DNA from: Ophiosphaerella korrae
Taxonomy: Eukaryota; Ascomycota; Dothideomycetes; Pleosporales; Phaeosphaeriaceae
Direction: 5' to 3'
Assembly (NCBI GenBank): GCA_028456385.1
Contig: JALNQF010000732.1
Coordinates: forward strand, 1 to 15,372
DNA length: 15,372 bases
Part shown: positions 13,185 through 15,372 of the stretch, piece after piece
How the letters are laid out: each line of letters begins with the position of its first letter
Position numbering within the stretch: position 1 is the stretch's first letter
Notes under the pieces: model-generated
Databases searched by the model: none
The model's input: the letters and a program-made list of their open reading frames with translations, nothing else
Told to the model about the DNA's origin: nothing
Position numbers and translations under genes: made by a program

Positions 13185-14810
13185 ATGACTCCACGCCAAC
13201 GTCCTGAGGCCTCTCAAATAGAAGGTAGATGTATTCTTGCTGCTCACGCGCTTCAATTAAGCTAAATTAAAAGCCAGCGTAAAGCTGCATGGCTATACTC
13301 TGTCCCGCGCACGACGCTCCAGCGCCGTCTCCAAGGTGTCCACCCCCGATGTGAGACAACGCCTGTTAATCGAAAGATGAGTCCTGTCGAGGAGCAGTCT
13401 CTAGTTTAGTGGATCCTTGCCCTTGATTAACGTGGATTTCCTCCTCAAATTATTGACGTACGACGTATGGCGGACGTTCTACTCGCCGTACGCGGCCAAG
13501 ATCCACCTCCTTAACCAGTCGGCCAGAGGTGGGTATCACGATTTATCCAGCGCCAGGCAGAGCTCCAGACAAAGTGGAATAGGAAATTCTACTTACAGCG
13601 CGCGAGATGTGAGGACCTAGTTAGAATCAACGCGTGGTTCAGACTCGTACAGGACACGCGCCGCGCGTACGGGATACCTGATGAGGACGTATACAACTTT
13701 GATAAGACTGGATTTATGATGGGTGTAGCAGGCACGTCAAAGGTAGTTACGAGCGCTGATACGATTGGACGCGCGACTGTTATTCAGCCAGGTAATCGTG
13801 AGTGGGTCACAACGATTGAGTGTATCAACGCGTTAGGCTGGAGTATCTCTCTATTTATCATCCTGTCTGGTAAGCTCTATCAGGCTAGCTGGTATCAGAA
13901 CCTCCCACCCGACTGGGTGATCGGCGTAAGTGACAACGGCTGGATAGATGATAGCCTTGGGCTTGAGTGGGTAAAGCACTTTAACAGACAAACTCAGTCT
14001 CGTACATTAGGCGCGTACAGACTCCTCACCCTTGACGGCCACGGTAGCCACGCTACACCTGAGTTTGATCACTTCTGTACAGAGAATATGATTATCACCC
14101 TCTGCATGCCATCTCATACCTTACACCTCCTCCAACCTCTTGACGTTGGCTGCTTCTCTCCTCTCAAGAGAGCGTACGGACATGAGGTGTCTGAGCTCGC
14201 TCGGCACAGGGTATATCACGTTGCCAAACTCGACTTCCTCTATATATATCCACGTATTAGAGGGACAGTGATATCAGAGGGGAATATTAGAGCTGGATTT
14301 CTCGCGACTGGGCTTATCCCATATAGTCCAGAGCGCGTCCTATCATCTCTCACTGTTATCAGAACGCCGTCTCCTCTAAGGACAGATATCGCCGGATCAG
14401 AGCTATGGACGGCTGAGACTCCACGTACAACTGAGCAGCTCTGTCAACAAGCTCGGCTCGTGAAAGACCTGCTCTGTCGCCAGTCTCAGAGTCCTACAAG
14501 CCGCGCAATCAGCCAGCTTGTAAAGGGCTGTCAACTTGCTATGCAATCAGCAACAATCCTTGCTGAGGAGAATGCAAAGCTACGTGCGTCAAATCAACGC
14601 CAGAGACATAAACGTCAACAGCGTAGACAGTATATAGCTCAAGGAGGCGTTCTCCAGGCCCAGGAAGGCCGCGCGCTGATAGCAGAGGCTCAAATGGGTG
14701 TCCAAGAGGGTAATCAAAGTGGGCCTACTCCTACACGAACAAGAGCACCACCAACGTGCAGCAAGTGTCATGAACAAGGCCATAATAGGCGTCAATGTAG
14801 ATCTATCTAA
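13185..14810 (+). pseudogene. Fot1/pogo transposase with four premature stops
   Basis: From the ATG at 13185 one frame runs 541 codons, the size known for Fot1 transposase (about 540), with no frameshift. Four stop codons break it: 13263-13265 (TAA), 13407-13409 (TAG), 13428-13430 (TAA), 13512-13514 (TAA). At least the last three sit where Gln fits the context, so CAA/CAG to TAA/TAG is likely. The N-terminus is a CENP-B/pogo-type helix-turn-helix region (for example KAAWLYSVPRTTLQRRLQG). The catalytic core has NFD-K-TGF (D173), LLTLDGHGSH (D284) and LQPLDVGCFSP (D320), giving DD35D. The residue after D173 is Lys where Glu is usual, also explained by a RIP-type TpG to TpA change. A C-terminal zinc knuckle C-x2-C-x4-H-x4-C (C525, C528, H533, C538) closes the protein. 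The longest open part is 13716-14810. Confidence 0.9.
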
Positions 14811-14869
14811 TCTATCGTATATCCAAATCTCATCAAATTTGATTATGTGGATGTGGAGTTATCGCATGA

Positions 14870-14935
14870 GAGACCTCGCACGATTTGGTGGGGTGGCCCA
14901 CTCGGTGTCCTGGCCCGCTCACCGATCCGACACGT
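14870..14935 (-). repeat. Right terminal inverted repeat of the Fot1-like element
   Basis: Reverse complement of 13103-13168 with one mismatch. The TA at 14936-14937 completes the target duplication. Confidence 0.95.
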
Positions 14936-14937
14936 TA

Positions 14938-15372
14938 GCGAGAAGGACTCCGTAGCGAGAAAAATCACAGGTACTTATACTTCAAAGCAGTAAAAATCCA
15001 TCCACATCGAGATATCTATACTGCACTATTCGTCGTAGATGCTAGGAGTCTTTCTCTACCTACCCAGCACCACCTCTAGCAAAATTACCAATCTTGTTGT
15101 TGCCTTTATGGCCTCAAAAGTAGGAGCCTTGCTTTTCGGCGTAGCGCGGCGCTTCCACTATAACTCTAACACCAGGTCTTCATCACTCCTAAAGTCATAA
15201 TAATGCTGTATCGGCAACTTGTACCTTGACTAGCACGCTGATAGGTCATCCTCAGCCCTATAGCGGATCCAAACAGATGATTCATGCAATGTCGCTACAC
15301 TGATCGGTACCTGCTCATCTAAGCGAGATGACCTTGGTCATCCTAAAGCGCCTTCTGCACATTTACGTAATA
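14938..15372. other. Right flank, nothing identified
   Basis: 435 bp without a convincing open frame on either strand and no repeat shared with the rest of the window. TAGCGAGAA occurs twice near its start (14936-14944 and 14954-14962). It could be the edge of a further degenerate element. Confidence 0.4.

Larger units (their letters stand above)
13103..14935 (+). mobile_element. Fot1/pogo-family DNA transposon (Tc1/mariner superfamily)
   Basis: 1833 bp with 66-bp terminal inverted repeats (13103-13168 and 14870-14935) differing at one base, starting ACGTGTCGGATCGGTGAGCG. The dinucleotide TA flanks both sides (13101-13102 and 14936-14937), the signature target duplication of this superfamily. 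A single transposase frame fills the interior. Size, TIR length, target and DD35D spacing all match Fot1-like fungal elements. The near-perfect TIRs mean it could still be mobilised in trans, although its own gene is broken. Confidence 0.95.

Overview
The window looks like repeat-rich, gene-poor accessory DNA from a filamentous ascomycete. A Pleosporales-type Dothideomycete is my guess, not a demonstrated fact. The reasons are short spliceosomal introns (52 and 56 bp, GT...AG with CTGAC/CTTAC-like branch sites), a Fot1/pogo DNA transposon, a Ty1/copia retrotransposon whose primer site matches the anticodon arm of initiator tRNA-Met, and stop codons of the kind left by repeat-induced point mutation (RIP, CpA to TpA).

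Layout. 1-3050 has no convincing gene. It holds dispersed repeats: a direct pair at 69-160 and 1398-1490, a hairpin at 1266-1356, repeat R copy A at about 1632-2070, a duplicated 80-bp block at 2671/2969, and a short tandem array at 2868-2920. A small Cys-rich gene lies on the minus strand at 3057-3257 with a TATA-like promoter at 3401-3411.

3432-8107 is a nest of insertions in a 47-bp-period tandem repeat. A TIR element (3524-4800, TTAATTAA flanks) carries a second TIR element inside it (3902-4727, TCA flanks, with a decayed Myb/SANT-like gene). Next comes a copia element (4815-8059, CATCG/CATTG flanks). The repeat resumes in exact phase after both insertions. The copia element has lost gag, protease, integrase and most of RT. 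It keeps a decayed RT/RNase H tail on the plus strand. Between this tail and the 3' LTR, on the opposite strand, is a well-preserved two-intron gene for a 511-aa protein. This antisense cargo gene is the most interesting item in the window.

8108-9240 holds little. 9241-11685 is a long intact ORF (814 aa) with two folded-looking regions and nuclear-localisation-like basic clusters; I do not recognise its family. 11771-12330 holds more repeat R (copies B and D), and 12480-13100 is AT-rich. 13103-14935 is a complete Fot1/pogo-family transposon: 66-bp TIRs, TA duplication, DD35D transposase of 541 codons. The reading frame is continuous but has four nonsense codons, so the element cannot make its own transposase. 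14938-15372 shows nothing I can identify.

No pathway is encoded. The relationships are those of mobile elements and their target sites, with three stand-alone genes (small Cys-rich, antisense copia cargo, 814-aa) that have outlived much of the decay around them.
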